Assembly: GCA_902761345.1 (NCBI GenBank)
Contig: CACWKD010000032.1
Coordinates: 1-56,745, forward strand
Direction of reading: 5' to 3'
Length of the DNA stretch: 56,745 nt
Source: an uncultured Ruminococcus sp.
GTDB taxonomy: Bacteria; Bacillota; Clostridia; Oscillospirales; Acutalibacteraceae
Under the pieces are notes generated by a model. That model had not been told where the DNA came from, ran no database searches, and saw nothing but the letters and a program-made list of their open reading frames with translations. A program made the translations under genes and the position numbers. Shown here piece by piece: positions 6,388 to 15,589 of the stretch. Numbering within the stretch: the stretch's first letter is position 1; each line of letters opens with the position of its first letter.

Positions 6388-8766
6388 ATGGAAAATAATA
6401 CAGACACTACACAAAGACATTATCATGCGTTGGAGCTTGACAAGATACTGCTTCGTGCAGCGGATCTTACAAGCTGCGAGGACGCAAGAAATGCTATGCT
6501 GTCGCTTACGCCTTCAAAAAAGCTTGATAAGGTAAATTCTCTTTTAAAGGAAACAAGCGACGCACATTCTTTATCAGGCAGGTTCGGTTCACCGTCGTTC
6601 GGGGGGCTTGCTGATATTACCGACTCACTCAAACGTGCAAAAACAGGTTCTTCTCTATCGACGGCGGAGCTTTTGCAGACAGCAAGGGTCTTGCACGTAA
6701 TACGTACCCTAAAGGACTGGAGAAATAAAGCTCAGGCAGGGTCATCTGTACTTGATGTATATTTTGATACGTTAATGCCTGCACGATATGTTGAGGATAA
6801 AATAACAACCTCTATAATATCAGAGGACGAAATAGCAGATAATGCATCTAATGAGCTTGCCGCGATTAGACGTAAAATAAGAATGACTTCGTCTAAGGCA
6901 AGAGAACAGCTTGAAAAGATGATCAGGAGCAGCGTCGTGCAGAAGTATTTGCAGGACAACATCATCACTATAAGAAACGGACGTTTTGTTATTCCCGTAA
7001 AGGCAGAGTGCAGGGGCAATATTCCCGGACTTGTGCATGATACATCGGGCAGCGGTCAGACGATATTTGTAGAGCCTATGTCGGTAGTAGAGGCGAATAA
7101 CGAAATTAAGGTGCTTGAATCAAAAGAACTTGACGAGATAGCGAGAATATTGTATCTGTTGTCAAGCGAGGTTGCAGACGTTGCGTCAAGCGTTATAAAA
7201 AGCTATGAGGCGGCTGTGAAGCTTAATGTTATCTTTGCAAAAGCCGAGCTTGCGTATAAAATGAAAGCCACTGTTCCGCTAATGAATAATAGGGGCATTA
7301 TCGAACTGAAAAAAGCACGACACCCGCTTATTGCTCCCGAAAAGGTTGTGGCGTCAGATGTATCTTTAGGTGAAAGCTTTGATACTCTTATTATTACAGG
7401 ACCGAACACAGGAGGTAAGACAGTATCTTTAAAGCTGATAGGATTATTAAGCTTAATGGCTATGTGCGGCTTTATGATACCTGCCTCTGATAACTGTAAG
7501 CTGAGTGTGTTTGACAACGTATTTGCCGATATAGGAGATGAGCAGAGTATAGAACAGTCGCTGTCAACATTTTCGGCTCATATTACGAACACAATAGATA
7601 TTCTTAAAAAATGTACGTCAAATTCCCTTGTACTGCTTGATGAGCTTGGCGCAGGTACAGACCCGATAGAGGGTGCGGCGCTTGCAATAGCAATACTGGA
7701 GGAGTTCAGGGCAAAGGGCGCAAGGATAGCCTGTACAACGCATTATGCCGAATTAAAAGAGTTTGCATTACAGACCGGCGGTGTTGAGAACGGAAGCTGT
7801 GAGTTTGATGTGGCAACGCTCAGACCTACATATAAGCTCCTGATAGGAGTACCCGGACGTTCAAACGCTTTTGCTATATCTTTAAGGCTTGGTATGGAGC
7901 ATAAGCTTATCGAACGTGCAGAGCAGCTTGTATCGAGTGAGAGCCGTGAGTTTGAGAATGTCGTTACGGCGCTTGAAACAAGACAGCAGGAGATCGAGAA
8001 AAAGGCAAAAGAGATAGAGAACGCCCAAAGAAAAGCTGTTAAGGCTCAGATGAAAGCCGAACAAGAGCTTGAACGTGTAAAGAAAGAGGCACAGCGTGAG
8101 CTTGACAGGGCAAAGCAGCAGGCTCAGGAGATACTTACTAAGACAAGAGCACAGGCACAATCTCTTATAGACGAATTGGACGCCGCAAAGAAAAATACAG
8201 AATCGGTAGAAGCCGACAAAGCAAAACTCAGGAGCAAAATAAAGGAGCTTGAAAAGACGGCAGACCCCGTTGCAAAGAAAGTAAACGAGGGTTATATACT
8301 TCCACGTCCGCTTAAAGTAGGCGACGAGGTACTGATATTTGATATTGACAGAAACGCAACTGTAATCGAACCGCCCGACAGCTCGGGAAAGGTACTTGTA
8401 CAGGCAGGCATTATCAAAACGCGAGTACACGTATCAGACCTCAGGCTTGTAACATCAACGAAAAAGAAAGTTACCTACACAGGCTCCAAACGAGCAGTAA
8501 ACCGCAGTAATGTTGATGTAAAGGCTGTAACCGAGGTTGATCTGAGAGGAATGACGGCAGTTGAGGCGATAATGGAGCTTGAGAACGCTATTGACTCTGC
8601 TATACTTATGAATATCGGAAGATTAACTATAATTCACGGCAAGGGAACGGGAGTTCTCAGAACCGAGGTACACAAGTATCTTAAAACCTGTAAGTATGTG
8701 AAGACGTTCAGACTTGGCGTATATGGCGAGGGCGAAGCAGGCGTTACAATAGCCGAACTAAAATAG
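6388..8766 (+). CDS. mutS2: Endonuclease MutS2
   Basis: 792 residues, full length. MutS2 is an ATPase/nuclease that acts on branched or recombination DNA, and in some Firmicutes rescues stalled or collided ribosomes. The clamp/core region GRFVIPVKAECRGNIPG (about 198-214) and TSGSGQTIFVEP are present. Walker A is GPNTGGKT (338-345), with the downstream VLLDELGAGTDP Walker B and signature. A long coiled coil (about 510-630, rich in KAEQELERVKKEAQ-type heptads) follows. The C-terminal Smr nuclease domain starts at DLRGMTAVEA and includes IIHGKGTGVL. Nothing is missing. It lies in the recO operon. Confidence 0.96.
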   Translation: MENNTDTTQRHYHALELDKILLRAADLTSCEDARNAMLSLTPSKKLDKVNSLLKETSDAHSLSGRFGSPSFGGLADITDSLKRAKTGSSLSTAELLQTARVLHVIRTLKDWRNKAQAGSSVLDVYFDTLMPARYVEDKITTSIISEDEIADNASNELAAIRRKIRMTSSKAREQLEKMIRSSVVQKYLQDNIITIRNGRFVIPVKAECRGNIPGLVHDTSGSGQTIFVEPMSVVEANNEIKVLESKELDEIARILYLLSSEVADVASSVIKSYEAAVKLNVIFAKAELAYKMKATVPLMNNRGIIELKKARHPLIAPEKVVASDVSLGESFDTLIITGPNTGGKTVSLKLIGLLSLMAMCGFMIPASDNCKLSVFDNVFADIGDEQSIEQSLSTFSAHITNTIDILKKCTSNSLVLLDELGAGTDPIEGAALAIAILEEFRAKGARIACTTHYAELKEFALQTGGVENGSCEFDVATLRPTYKLLIGVPGRSNAFAISLRLGMEHKLIERAEQLVSSESREFENVVTALETRQQEIEKKAKEIENAQRKAVKAQMKAEQELERVKKEAQRELDRAKQQAQEILTKTRAQAQSLIDELDAAKKNTESVEADKAKLRSKIKELEKTADPVAKKVNEGYILPRPLKVGDEVLIFDIDRNATVIEPPDSSGKVLVQAGIIKTRVHVSDLRLVTSTKKKVTYTGSKRAVNRSNVDVKAVTEVDLRGMTAVEAIMELENAIDSAILMNIGRLTIIHGKGTGVLRTEVHKYLKTCKYVKTFRLGVYGEGEAGVTIAELK

Positions 8767-8780
8767 GGGAGTGAGTACAA

Positions 8781-9518
8781 ATAAAAAGCAAAATAAAGAA
8801 CTTTTTCAAAGTGATTTTAATACTGCTTCTGCTTGCGGTATTGGGAATTCTTATATGTGTAGCGCTTGTTTTTCAGAAAGACGATATAGACAGGTTTACC
8901 GCAGAGCCGTCCAACGCTATTGTAAAGACGCTTGCAGTAAGCGCAATAAAAGACAGCGAAGCGTATCTTGACGAGGACGGTATTAATTCTCTGCTTGCCT
9001 ATCTGGTAAACGGTGTTAACGAACAGGGGATTTCAAGCGGTGACGTAAAGCTCAAAGCAGCTGCCGTAGATATTAACGCAGATAAACCGTGCAAGGTGTA
9101 TTTTCAGGTAGAATATATGGAAAAAGAGATACAGCTGTCGGCAGATATTTCTATACAGGTAACAGATGAAAGCATAAAAATTTCATTTGATAATGCTTAT
9201 GCAGGAAAGCTTAAAATCCCACGCTATGCCGTTACCTATATTTTAAGCAAAACAAATTTGCAGAGTAAGAATAATAAAATCTCTGTGGACGATCTTTCTG
9301 TGGAGATACCCTCGCATTACAGCTTGGATATAGGCGATATAGGTACTCTTGTAAATATAGATATTATAGAGTTAAAGATCGATGATAATTCCATTTACAT
9401 AAAGACTAATCCTGTTGTGAGCGATACAATACAAAATATTTTTGATATTATAGGCGGAGATACATTTAATGATATTAAGGATAAAATAAGCGGATTTTTC
9501 GGTGAAGATAATGAGTGA
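8781..9518 (+). CDS. Single-pass membrane protein, YpmS/DUF2140-like (tentative), possible AUA start
   Basis: About 245 residues if it starts at ATA 8781. The frame then reads KSKIKNFFK, a typical positive N-terminus, before the helix VILILLLLAVLGILICVALVF. AGGGGAG (8765-8771) lies 9 bases upstream of that ATA. The first standard in-frame start is GTG 8811, which begins inside the helix with no ribosome-binding site. The outer part alternates beta-like segments (VYFQVEYMEKEIQLSADISIQ, VEIPSHYSLDIGDIG). It resembles the DUF2140/YpmS group only in layout, so the name is a guess. Its stop overlaps the start of the next gene (ATGAGTGA), so the two are coupled. Confidence 0.6.
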   Translation: MKSKIKNFFKVILILLLLAVLGILICVALVFQKDDIDRFTAEPSNAIVKTLAVSAIKDSEAYLDEDGINSLLAYLVNGVNEQGISSGDVKLKAAAVDINADKPCKVYFQVEYMEKEIQLSADISIQVTDESIKISFDNAYAGKLKIPRYAVTYILSKTNLQSKNNKISVDDLSVEIPSHYSLDIGDIGTLVNIDIIELKIDDNSIYIKTNPVVSDTIQNIFDIIGGDTFNDIKDKISGFFGEDNE

Positions 9519-10863
9519 TAACAGCAAAAAACTTTTTGAAGAGCTTTTAAAATATTCGCAGTCCGATATGTATCCGTTTCATATGCCGGGACATAAGAGA
9601 AATATGGATTTTTTGCCGTATAAACTTCCCTTTGATATTGATATTACGGAGATATACGGATTTGATAATCTCCACGACGCACAAGGAATACTCAAAAATT
9701 CAAACGATAAAGCAAGACGTGCGTTTGGTTCAAAGTATTCCTATATGCTTGTTGGAGGGAGTACCTGCGGAATACTGTCTGCCGTATCGTCTATTGTTAA
9801 GTCGGGAGATGAAATAATAATAGCAAGAAACTGTCACAAGTCGGTTTATAATGCCTGTACGCTAAATAGTCTTGACGTACATTTTATCTATCCCAAACAG
9901 GATAATGAAAGCAGAGTATGTATGTCTGTCGATACTGATAGTGTAAAGGCTTTGCTTGAGAAGTACCCGTTTTCTAAGGCTGTGGTTATAACCTCGCCGA
10001 CTTATGAGGGTGTTATAAGCGATATAAAGTCGATTTCCGATATTGTGCACAGCTACAATATACCGCTTATAGTGGATAATGCGCACGGGGCACATCAGAG
10101 GTTTTGCAGGCTGAGCAGAGAGGGAGAACCGATAGAGAACGGTGCGGATATTGTGATTTCAAGTCTGCATAAAACCTTGCCTGCGCTTACTCAGACAGCA
10201 GTTGCTAATTTACAGGGGGATATTGTAAAGCAAGATTTATTTGAAAAAAAGCTTTCCGTATTTGAAACAAGCAGTCCGTCCTATGTGCTTATGTCGTCTA
10301 TGGATATGTGTTTTGATTTTCTGATGCACTGTGAAAATGCGTTTGAGGAATACTGTGTAAGGTTAGCGAGCTTCAGTCAAAAAATGACAAGTCTTGAAAA
10401 ACTAAGTGTGTTGTGTCACGGTGGGGATAGTATCGGGAAACACGGTTTCTTTGGGTTTGATAAGGGTAAGATAGTTATTGTCACAACTCATACGAACATC
10501 AGCGGAATACAGCTTACAGAGATACTAAGGGAGAATTATCATATTGAGCTTGAAATGGCATATCCATCATACGCTGTTGCTATGACATCTGTATGCGACA
10601 GTGAGCAGGGGTTTGACAGACTTGCTTTTGCATTAACAGAGATCGACAAAAGCCTTGAATATGTTGTAACACCAAAATGTTTTCCTGATATTCCAAAGCC
10701 TGAGAAAGCTAACAAGAATACAGATAAAGCAGACGTAAGCGATAAGTATGTTTATGCATATCCCCCGGGAGTACCTATTGTGATACCCGGTGAGGTGATA
10801 GATACAGAAACGAGAAATTACATAGAAAAGCTGAAAAAAGCAGGTGTCGAGGTTACCCGGTAA
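9511..10863 (+). CDS. Orn/Lys/Arg decarboxylase-family PLP enzyme
   Basis: 450 residues of the group III (fold type I) decarboxylase family that makes polyamine precursors or agmatine/cadaverine from basic amino acids. The N-terminus has the usual PFHMPGHKRN (22-31). The PLP site includes GGSTCGILSAV, VITSPTYEGVISD, VDNAHGAH (188-195) and the Schiff-base lysine in SSLHKTLPALTQTA (Lys221). The C-terminal part ends with AYPPGVPIVIPGEVI, as in YaaO/SpeA-like proteins. Substrate (arginine or lysine) cannot be decided. ATG 9511 is preferred over GTG 9502 because it forms the ATGAGTGA overlap with the upstream stop. Its own 3' end forms half of the terminator. Confidence 0.9.
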   Translation: MSDNSKKLFEELLKYSQSDMYPFHMPGHKRNMDFLPYKLPFDIDITEIYGFDNLHDAQGILKNSNDKARRAFGSKYSYMLVGGSTCGILSAVSSIVKSGDEIIIARNCHKSVYNACTLNSLDVHFIYPKQDNESRVCMSVDTDSVKALLEKYPFSKAVVITSPTYEGVISDIKSISDIVHSYNIPLIVDNAHGAHQRFCRLSREGEPIENGADIVISSLHKTLPALTQTAVANLQGDIVKQDLFEKKLSVFETSSPSYVLMSSMDMCFDFLMHCENAFEEYCVRLASFSQKMTSLEKLSVLCHGGDSIGKHGFFGFDKGKIVIVTTHTNISGIQLTEILRENYHIELEMAYPSYAVAMTSVCDSEQGFDRLAFALTEIDKSLEYVVTPKCFPDIPKPEKANKNTDKADVSDKYVYAYPPGVPIVIPGEVIDTETRNYIEKLKKAGVEVTR

Positions 10864-10883
10864 ACCTTGGCATCTGCTTTTTG
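10836..10883 (+). terminator. Terminator overlapping the decarboxylase stop
   Basis: AAAAAGCAGGTGTCGAGGTT pairs imperfectly with AACCTTGGCATCTGCTTTTT, so the last codons form the 5' arm. A short T tract follows. Confidence 0.7.
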
Positions 10884-10891
10884 ACAGAAAA

Positions 10892-10917
10892 AAAGAGCGA
10901 CTAACTCGCTCTTATTT
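10892..10917 (-). terminator. Bidirectional terminator between convergent genes
   Basis: AAGAGCGA CTAAC TCGCTCTT, with seven Ts following on the minus strand and TATTTT on the plus strand. It probably ends the minus-strand histidine kinase transcript. The 10920-11060 stretch that follows shows nothing recognisable. Confidence 0.7.
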
Positions 10918-11067
10918 TCGGGAATCGTATTTTTAGAAAGAGGTCAAATCAAACTTAATGATTATCAGTCTTAGCAATCATTGACTGTGTAACTATTGTA
11001 TCTCAAATAAAATAAAAATTCAATACCTTTTGTCCATTTGGTACTTTTTGATGTTTATTTGGGTAAT

Positions 11068-11217
11068 GTATAGTTGTTAGTTATTAGTTGTTAGTTGTTA
11101 GTCCAAAGTTTAATTTTAACTCCCAACTTTGAACTATAAACTTTGAACTATAAACTTTGAGCTAACAACTCCATTTCTAACTCCTAACTCAAAAAAACAA
11201 CTCCACACTCCAAACTT
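11068..11217. repeat. AACTTTGAACT-type intergenic repeat tract
   Basis: Runs of TTAGTTGTTAGT, then CCAAAGTTT, then AACTTTGAACTATAAACTTTGAACTATAAAC words. Opposite-sense words allow stem formation. The same vocabulary occurs at 1326-1405, 5331-5430, 15461-15585, 30471-30512 and 51627-51716. Confidence 0.7.
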
Positions 11218-11224
11218 AAAAAAG

Positions 11225-12547
11225 CTACTTGTATGTTTTCTTTGGAAGTCTTACAATAAAATGTATAATATCTTCGTCCGTTTCAACATAGGCAACGCCC
11301 TTGTAGCTTTCTGCGATACGCTGAACTGTTGTAAGTCCTAATCCCTCGTGCTTATCTTTGCCGGAATAATTATAATCGAAGAAATGAGAAAGCTTTGTTA
11401 TATCTCCGAAAAATTTATTCGATACGTCGATAACACTGCTACCGCCGCTGCCGTATATTTTTACATGTATACCGTATTCTCTGTCTTTTGAGGAACTTAC
11501 TTCGTCAATTGCATTTTGCAGGAGATTACCGATAATACGGTTGATTTCGTATGGTTCGGGGGCAAGTCCTTTAAGATTGTTTGTTATGTCAAAGTACATA
11601 TGTATACCCTTGCTTTCGGCGTCTGAACGGTAAGCGTACATCATCGCACTGATAGACGTATCATATACCGGAAGTACTTCGTTGACATACTCTGTTTCGG
11701 CAACCATTTTTGCAACGTACTCTTTACATTCGGTATATTTTTGAGCGTCGATAAGTCCGTTTATAGCGTGTACATGAAGATTGAAATCATGACGCTGCGC
11801 TCTTATCATTTTAATAAATGATTCAAGCTCTGCCTGGTGCTGTTTTTCTTGTTCGGTAACATCGGAGAGTATAGAGTATTCAACGAGTATTTTCAGCATT
11901 GCAAAGCTCACTATAATATATGTAAACGAGAAGAAAAATTCAAGTCCCAGATAGAACACAGCACGTTCTGTTTCTTCGATAATGCCAAGTGACATATATA
12001 TTCCAAACACTATAATAAACGTCAACACAATGAGCGCAAGAAAGATTATAGTTCTGTTGTGTTTTACTTTTGCGTCCTCGGGGTGGAAAAAGTCTTTTAC
12101 CCACGCGCTGTTGAAAAACGATATTTTTTGTATCCACAAAATGAAGAATATGGCTGTTATCAGCAGAAGATATACACCCATATAAATAAGTGTAACTTTG
12201 GATTTGCCGTCAACTCTCAGCCCTATAAACGTGATATATATATAATAATTAAGCATTATTATTGTACTCATTGCAAATGAAAGCATTTTTTCAAGAGAAT
12301 TTCTCTTGTCAAAAAGTAAACGCAAAAGCGTCCATACTACCATGAGGGCGAGCATTATAATATCGGAGAAATTTCCGCTTGTAACGTTCCATACTATACT
12401 GCTCAGCATAACAAAGCAGACTATCATAAAAAATTCCTTGAATGTAAATCGTGTGTTAAGCCACAGTACAAGACACATTATCACACCCACGGTAAATCCA
12501 AATATAAGTGATACTGCAAATTGCAGCACATCGCCACCGCCTTTCAT
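11225..12547 (-). CDS. GHKL sensor histidine kinase (AgrC/LytS-like), orphan
   Basis: 440 residues. The N-terminal half holds about six membrane helices (for example LQFAVSLIFGFTVGVIMCLVLWL and TIIFLALIVLTFIIVFGIYM). The dimerisation/phosphoacceptor segment is IRAQRHDFNLHVHAINGLI (phosphorylated His in RHDFNLH). The ATPase domain has the N-box NRIIGNLLQNAIDEV and G-box GLGLTTVQRIAESYKG, and there is no PAS or HAMP. This is the layout of peptide-sensing HPK10 kinases. No LytTR response regulator or autoinducing-peptide gene is near. The ATG begins immediately after a terminator hairpin. A GTG at 12529 preceded by AAAGGCGGTGGC is an equally good start. How it is transcribed is unclear. Confidence 0.85.
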   Translation of the reverse strand: MKGGGDVLQFAVSLIFGFTVGVIMCLVLWLNTRFTFKEFFMIVCFVMLSSIVWNVTSGNFSDIIMLALMVVWTLLRLLFDKRNSLEKMLSFAMSTIIMLNYYIYITFIGLRVDGKSKVTLIYMGVYLLLITAIFFILWIQKISFFNSAWVKDFFHPEDAKVKHNRTIIFLALIVLTFIIVFGIYMSLGIIEETERAVFYLGLEFFFSFTYIIVSFAMLKILVEYSILSDVTEQEKQHQAELESFIKMIRAQRHDFNLHVHAINGLIDAQKYTECKEYVAKMVAETEYVNEVLPVYDTSISAMMYAYRSDAESKGIHMYFDITNNLKGLAPEPYEINRIIGNLLQNAIDEVSSSKDREYGIHVKIYGSGGSSVIDVSNKFFGDITKLSHFFDYNYSGKDKHEGLGLTTVQRIAESYKGVAYVETDEDIIHFIVRLPKKTYK

Positions 12548-12552
12548 AAACT

Positions 12553-12590
12553 AAAACCGATAACCGTTTTTCGGCTATCGGTCTTTTATC
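12553..12590 (-). terminator. mscL terminator
   Basis: ACCGATAACCG TTTTT CGGCTATCGGT with T tracts on either side. It lies after the mscL stop and abuts the start of the histidine kinase. Confidence 0.75.
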
Positions 12591-12594
12591 ATAA

Positions 12595-13104
12595 TTATTT
12601 CTTTTTCTTCTCGACAGTGATCTTTTTATCGTCGGCTTTTTTCTCTTCTTCAAGAAGCGCCGTACAATGAGGGCATCGTGTAGCCTTAATAGAGATCTCA
12701 CTGAAACAGAACGGACACTCCTTTGTTGTAACCTCAACTACCTCTTCAACAGGCTTTTTGCCGATAGTCATTATCTTGTTGACTGCTTTTACAAGAGCGA
12801 AGATAATGATCGCCATTATAAGGAAGTTGATAATAGCAGCTAAAAATGCGCCGAATTTAATGGTTCCGACATCAAGAGCTTTTGTCATCATCTCAAAATC
12901 AGGCTGACCTTCTGCGTTAATAAACTTATCGCCCGATACAGTACCGATAAGCAACTGTATTGCCGGCATAATAACATCGTCACAAAGTGATGAAACGATA
13001 CCGCTGAACGCACCGCCGATGATAACACCGACTGCAAGATCCATAACATTGCCTCTTGAAATGAATTCCTTAAATTCCGCTATAAGACTCTTTTTTTCTG
13101 CCAT
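12595..13104 (-). CDS. mscL: Large-conductance mechanosensitive channel MscL with C-terminal zinc ribbon
   Basis: 169 residues. MscL is a homopentameric channel that opens under membrane tension to release solutes after hypo-osmotic shock. The signature EFKEFISRGNVMDLAVGVIIGGAF and the first pore helix occupy residues 10-45. Helix 2 is at about 83-107 (FGAFLAAIINFLIMAIIIFALV). After the channel core, Cys130-x2-Cys133 and Cys144-x2-Cys147 (CPFC and CPHC) form a zinc ribbon followed by a charged tail. Many MscL proteins end in a simple charged helix bundle. The ribbon could tune assembly or gating (inference). It is monocistronic, with its own promoter and terminator. Confidence 0.96.
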   Translation of the reverse strand: MAEKKSLIAEFKEFISRGNVMDLAVGVIIGGAFSGIVSSLCDDVIMPAIQLLIGTVSGDKFINAEGQPDFEMMTKALDVGTIKFGAFLAAIINFLIMAIIIFALVKAVNKIMTIGKKPVEEVVEVTTKECPFCFSEISIKATRCPHCTALLEEEKKADDKKITVEKKKK

Positions 13105-13143
13105 AAGGGATACCCTCTTTCATAAAGATTTATTACGTCTTTT

Positions 13144-13172
13144 ATTATACAATTTTATTGAGAATGTTTCAA
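13144..13172 (-). promoter_or_regulatory. mscL promoter
   Basis: Minus strand TTGAAA (13172-13167), a 17-base spacer, then TATAAT (13149-13144), 40 bases upstream of the mscL start. Confidence 0.7.
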
Positions 13173-13236
13173 TAGTTTTTTGAAATATTATATCCCTGAA
13201 AAATAAATTTTGTAGAAATACAACAAAATATAGTGA

Positions 13237-14511
13237 TTATTTTTTATTGCTGTTTCCCTTGACCTTATCCCAATATGACTTGAAAGCCTGTTCGTTTTTA
13301 TTCTGTCCGAACTCATAATAGACAGATCCTTTCAAAATATCGGGAAGATACTGCTGTTCTACCCAACCGTTCGGATAATCGTGCGGATACTTGTAGAACT
13401 GCCCTTTATTGAGGTTATCCTCGCCGTCATAATGCTTGTTTTGGAGATGACGGGGGATAGAGCCGATTTTACCGCTTTGTATGTCGGCAGTTGCTCTTGC
13501 AATGCCGTTATAGGCAGAATTTGATTTCGGGGCGTTTGCAACCATTACAACAGCGTCTGCAAGAGGTATTCTTGCCTCGGGAAGTCCGACTGCATTTGCT
13601 ATATCTACGCAGGATTTTACTATCGGAATAAGCTGAGGATATGCAAGTCCGACGTCCTCGCATACGCATACCATAAGTCGTCTGCAAGCAGAGGGAAGAT
13701 CGCCTGCTTCCAGTAACCTTGCGAGATAATAGAGTGCTGCGTCAGGGTCTGAACCCCGCATTGATTTTTGATAGCCCGATACAATATCGTAATGCGAATC
13801 GCCGTCACGGTCATATCTTACAGCGCTTTTCTGAGTAAGCTCTTTTGCCGACTCCAGTGTAATTATTTCACAGCCGTCCTGTTTTACCGAGGTAAGGGCG
13901 GTGAGTTCGACTGCATTCATAGCCTTGCGTACATCTCCGCCGCAGGCTGTTGCTATGTACTTAGTTACGCCGTCCTCTATTTTAAAGGTTGTGTTTCTTT
14001 GCTTTGCGGCAAGCTGAAAACCTCTTATAACGGCTTTTTCAACCTCGTCGGGAGTAACAGTTTTAAACTCAAAAACCGTACTTCTGCTGAGGATAGCGTT
14101 ATACACATAAAAGTATGGATTTTCGGTAGTTGACGCTATGAGTGTTATACTTCCGTTTTCGATAAACTCCAATAAAGTTTGCTGCTGCTTTTTATTAAAA
14201 TACTGTATCTCATCTAAATACAGCAAAATACCGTTCATTCCTGCAAATGTATCAAGCTGTGCGACTATGTCCTTAATATCCTGAGTAGAGGCAGTTGTAG
14301 CGTTTAGCTTTCGCAGAGTTTTGTTGGTCTGAGCGGCTATAATTGAAGCAAGGGTAGTTTTTCCGATACCCGAAGGGCCGTAAAAAACCATATTCGGTAT
14401 CTCTCCGGATTCGATTATTCTTCTCAGCGGTTTACCCTGCCCGAGAAGATGTTTTTGTCCGACAACCTCGTCAAGAGATGTGGGTCTTATTTTATCAGCT
14501 AATGGGGGCAT
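13237..14511 (-). CDS. rarA: Replication-associated recombination protein RarA (MgsA)
   Basis: 424-residue AAA+ ATPase related to clamp loaders and eukaryotic WRNIP1. It acts at stalled replication forks. The N-terminus PLADKIRPTSLDEVVGQKHLLG is diagnostic. Walker A is GPSGIGKT (45-52), Walker B LYLDEIQYF, sensor I region IASTTENPYF. The C-terminal RarA tetramerisation region has GSDPDAALYYLARLLEAGD, EDVGLAYPQ and YNGIARATADI, ending near the Y-P-H-D-Y-P-N-G-W segment. The length is normal. The start lies 24 bases after the era stop, so it is probably co-transcribed with era. Confidence 0.95.
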   Translation of the reverse strand: MPPLADKIRPTSLDEVVGQKHLLGQGKPLRRIIESGEIPNMVFYGPSGIGKTTLASIIAAQTNKTLRKLNATTASTQDIKDIVAQLDTFAGMNGILLYLDEIQYFNKKQQQTLLEFIENGSITLIASTTENPYFYVYNAILSRSTVFEFKTVTPDEVEKAVIRGFQLAAKQRNTTFKIEDGVTKYIATACGGDVRKAMNAVELTALTSVKQDGCEIITLESAKELTQKSAVRYDRDGDSHYDIVSGYQKSMRGSDPDAALYYLARLLEAGDLPSACRRLMVCVCEDVGLAYPQLIPIVKSCVDIANAVGLPEARIPLADAVVMVANAPKSNSAYNGIARATADIQSGKIGSIPRHLQNKHYDGEDNLNKGQFYKYPHDYPNGWVEQQYLPDILKGSVYYEFGQNKNEQAFKSYWDKVKGNSNKK

Positions 14512-14535
14512 AGTTTCACCTCTGTTTTGAGCCGT

Positions 14536-15438
14536 TTAATCAAAATTGCTCTCATCGTAACCCAATGAGCGGAGTATTCCCTCACGGTTTCTCCAGTCTT
14601 CCTTGACTTTTACCCAAAGGGTAAGGTTTATTTTGCAGTCGAAGAAATTCTCCATATCCTGCCTTGCGTATGTGCCGATTTTTTTGAGCATAGCTCCGCC
14701 CTTGCCTATTATAATACCCTTATGGTTTGCACGCTCGCAGTATATGGTAGCGTCAATGTCTGTAATACCGCCCTCACTTCTTTGCTTAAAGCGTTCGATA
14801 ACGACAGCTGTACCATGAGGTATTTCCTTATCGGTCAGGCGGAGAATTTTCTCACGAATTATTTCTCCTGCAAGAACTCTTTCGGGCTGGTCTGTGAGAG
14901 TATCGGGGTCAAACATATGTTCTCCCTCGTCTGCTTGTTTTGAGAGAGCGTCTATAAGTTCGTTAATACCGCTGCCTGTCTGTGCCGATACTGGCACAAT
15001 GTCGTCAAAGCTGTGTTCCTTGCTGTATGAAGCGATAGTAGTTATAACATCGCTTTTTTCTTTAAGCTTGTCGATTTTGTTGAGTGCAAGCACAGAGGGA
15101 ATACCCATACTTTCAAATCTCTGCATAAGCATTTTTTCGGTATCGCCGGGCTCTCTGTCACATTCCGCTACAAGCAGGCAGGCGTCTACACCCGCAACAG
15201 ATTCGTTTATCGAGCGAACCATATATTTTCCCAAACTGTTCTTAGGCTTATGAAGTCCGGGCGTATCTATAAACACAAGCTGTACATCGTCTTTTGTATA
15301 CACGCCCATAATTCTTGTTCTCGTTGTTTGCGGCTTAGACGAAACAATTGTAATTTTCTGTCCGAGAATTTTGTTCAGAATAGAAGATTTACCCACGTTA
15401 GGTCTGCCGACTATTGCTATAAAGGCTGTTTTCTGCAT
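14536..15438 (-). CDS. era: GTPase Era
   Basis: 300 residues. Era is an essential GTPase that binds the 3' end of 16S rRNA and assists 30S assembly. G1 is GRPNVGKSS (10-18), the effector region includes SKPQTTRTRI, G3 DTPGLH and G4 NKID. The C-terminal KH domain carries GIIIGKGGAMLKKIGTYAR. It follows ybeY in the same direction, as in many Firmicutes, but a terminator and a repeat tract separate them here. Confidence 0.97.
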   Translation of the reverse strand: MQKTAFIAIVGRPNVGKSSILNKILGQKITIVSSKPQTTRTRIMGVYTKDDVQLVFIDTPGLHKPKNSLGKYMVRSINESVAGVDACLLVAECDREPGDTEKMLMQRFESMGIPSVLALNKIDKLKEKSDVITTIASYSKEHSFDDIVPVSAQTGSGINELIDALSKQADEGEHMFDPDTLTDQPERVLAGEIIREKILRLTDKEIPHGTAVVIERFKQRSEGGITDIDATIYCERANHKGIIIGKGGAMLKKIGTYARQDMENFFDCKINLTLWVKVKEDWRNREGILRSLGYDESNFD

Positions 15439-15460
15439 ATTAATTTACCTCTTTTTCAAG

Positions 15461-15585
15461 TGTGGAGTTTGGAGATTGGAGTTGTTAGTCCAAAGCTCAA
15501 AGTTATAAGCTCCAAGTGATTAGCTTAAAGTTATTAGTTGAGGTGATTCTTTAAACTTTAATCTTTGGACTGAATACTGCCAACT
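15461..15585. repeat. AACTTTGAACT-type repeat between ybeY and era
   Basis: Degenerate words GGAGTTGTTAGTCCAAAG, CTCAAAGTTATAAG, TAAAGTTATTAGTTG and TTTGGACT. The promoter for era must lie in or near this stretch. None stands out. Confidence 0.6.
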
Positions 15586-15589
15586 CAAA

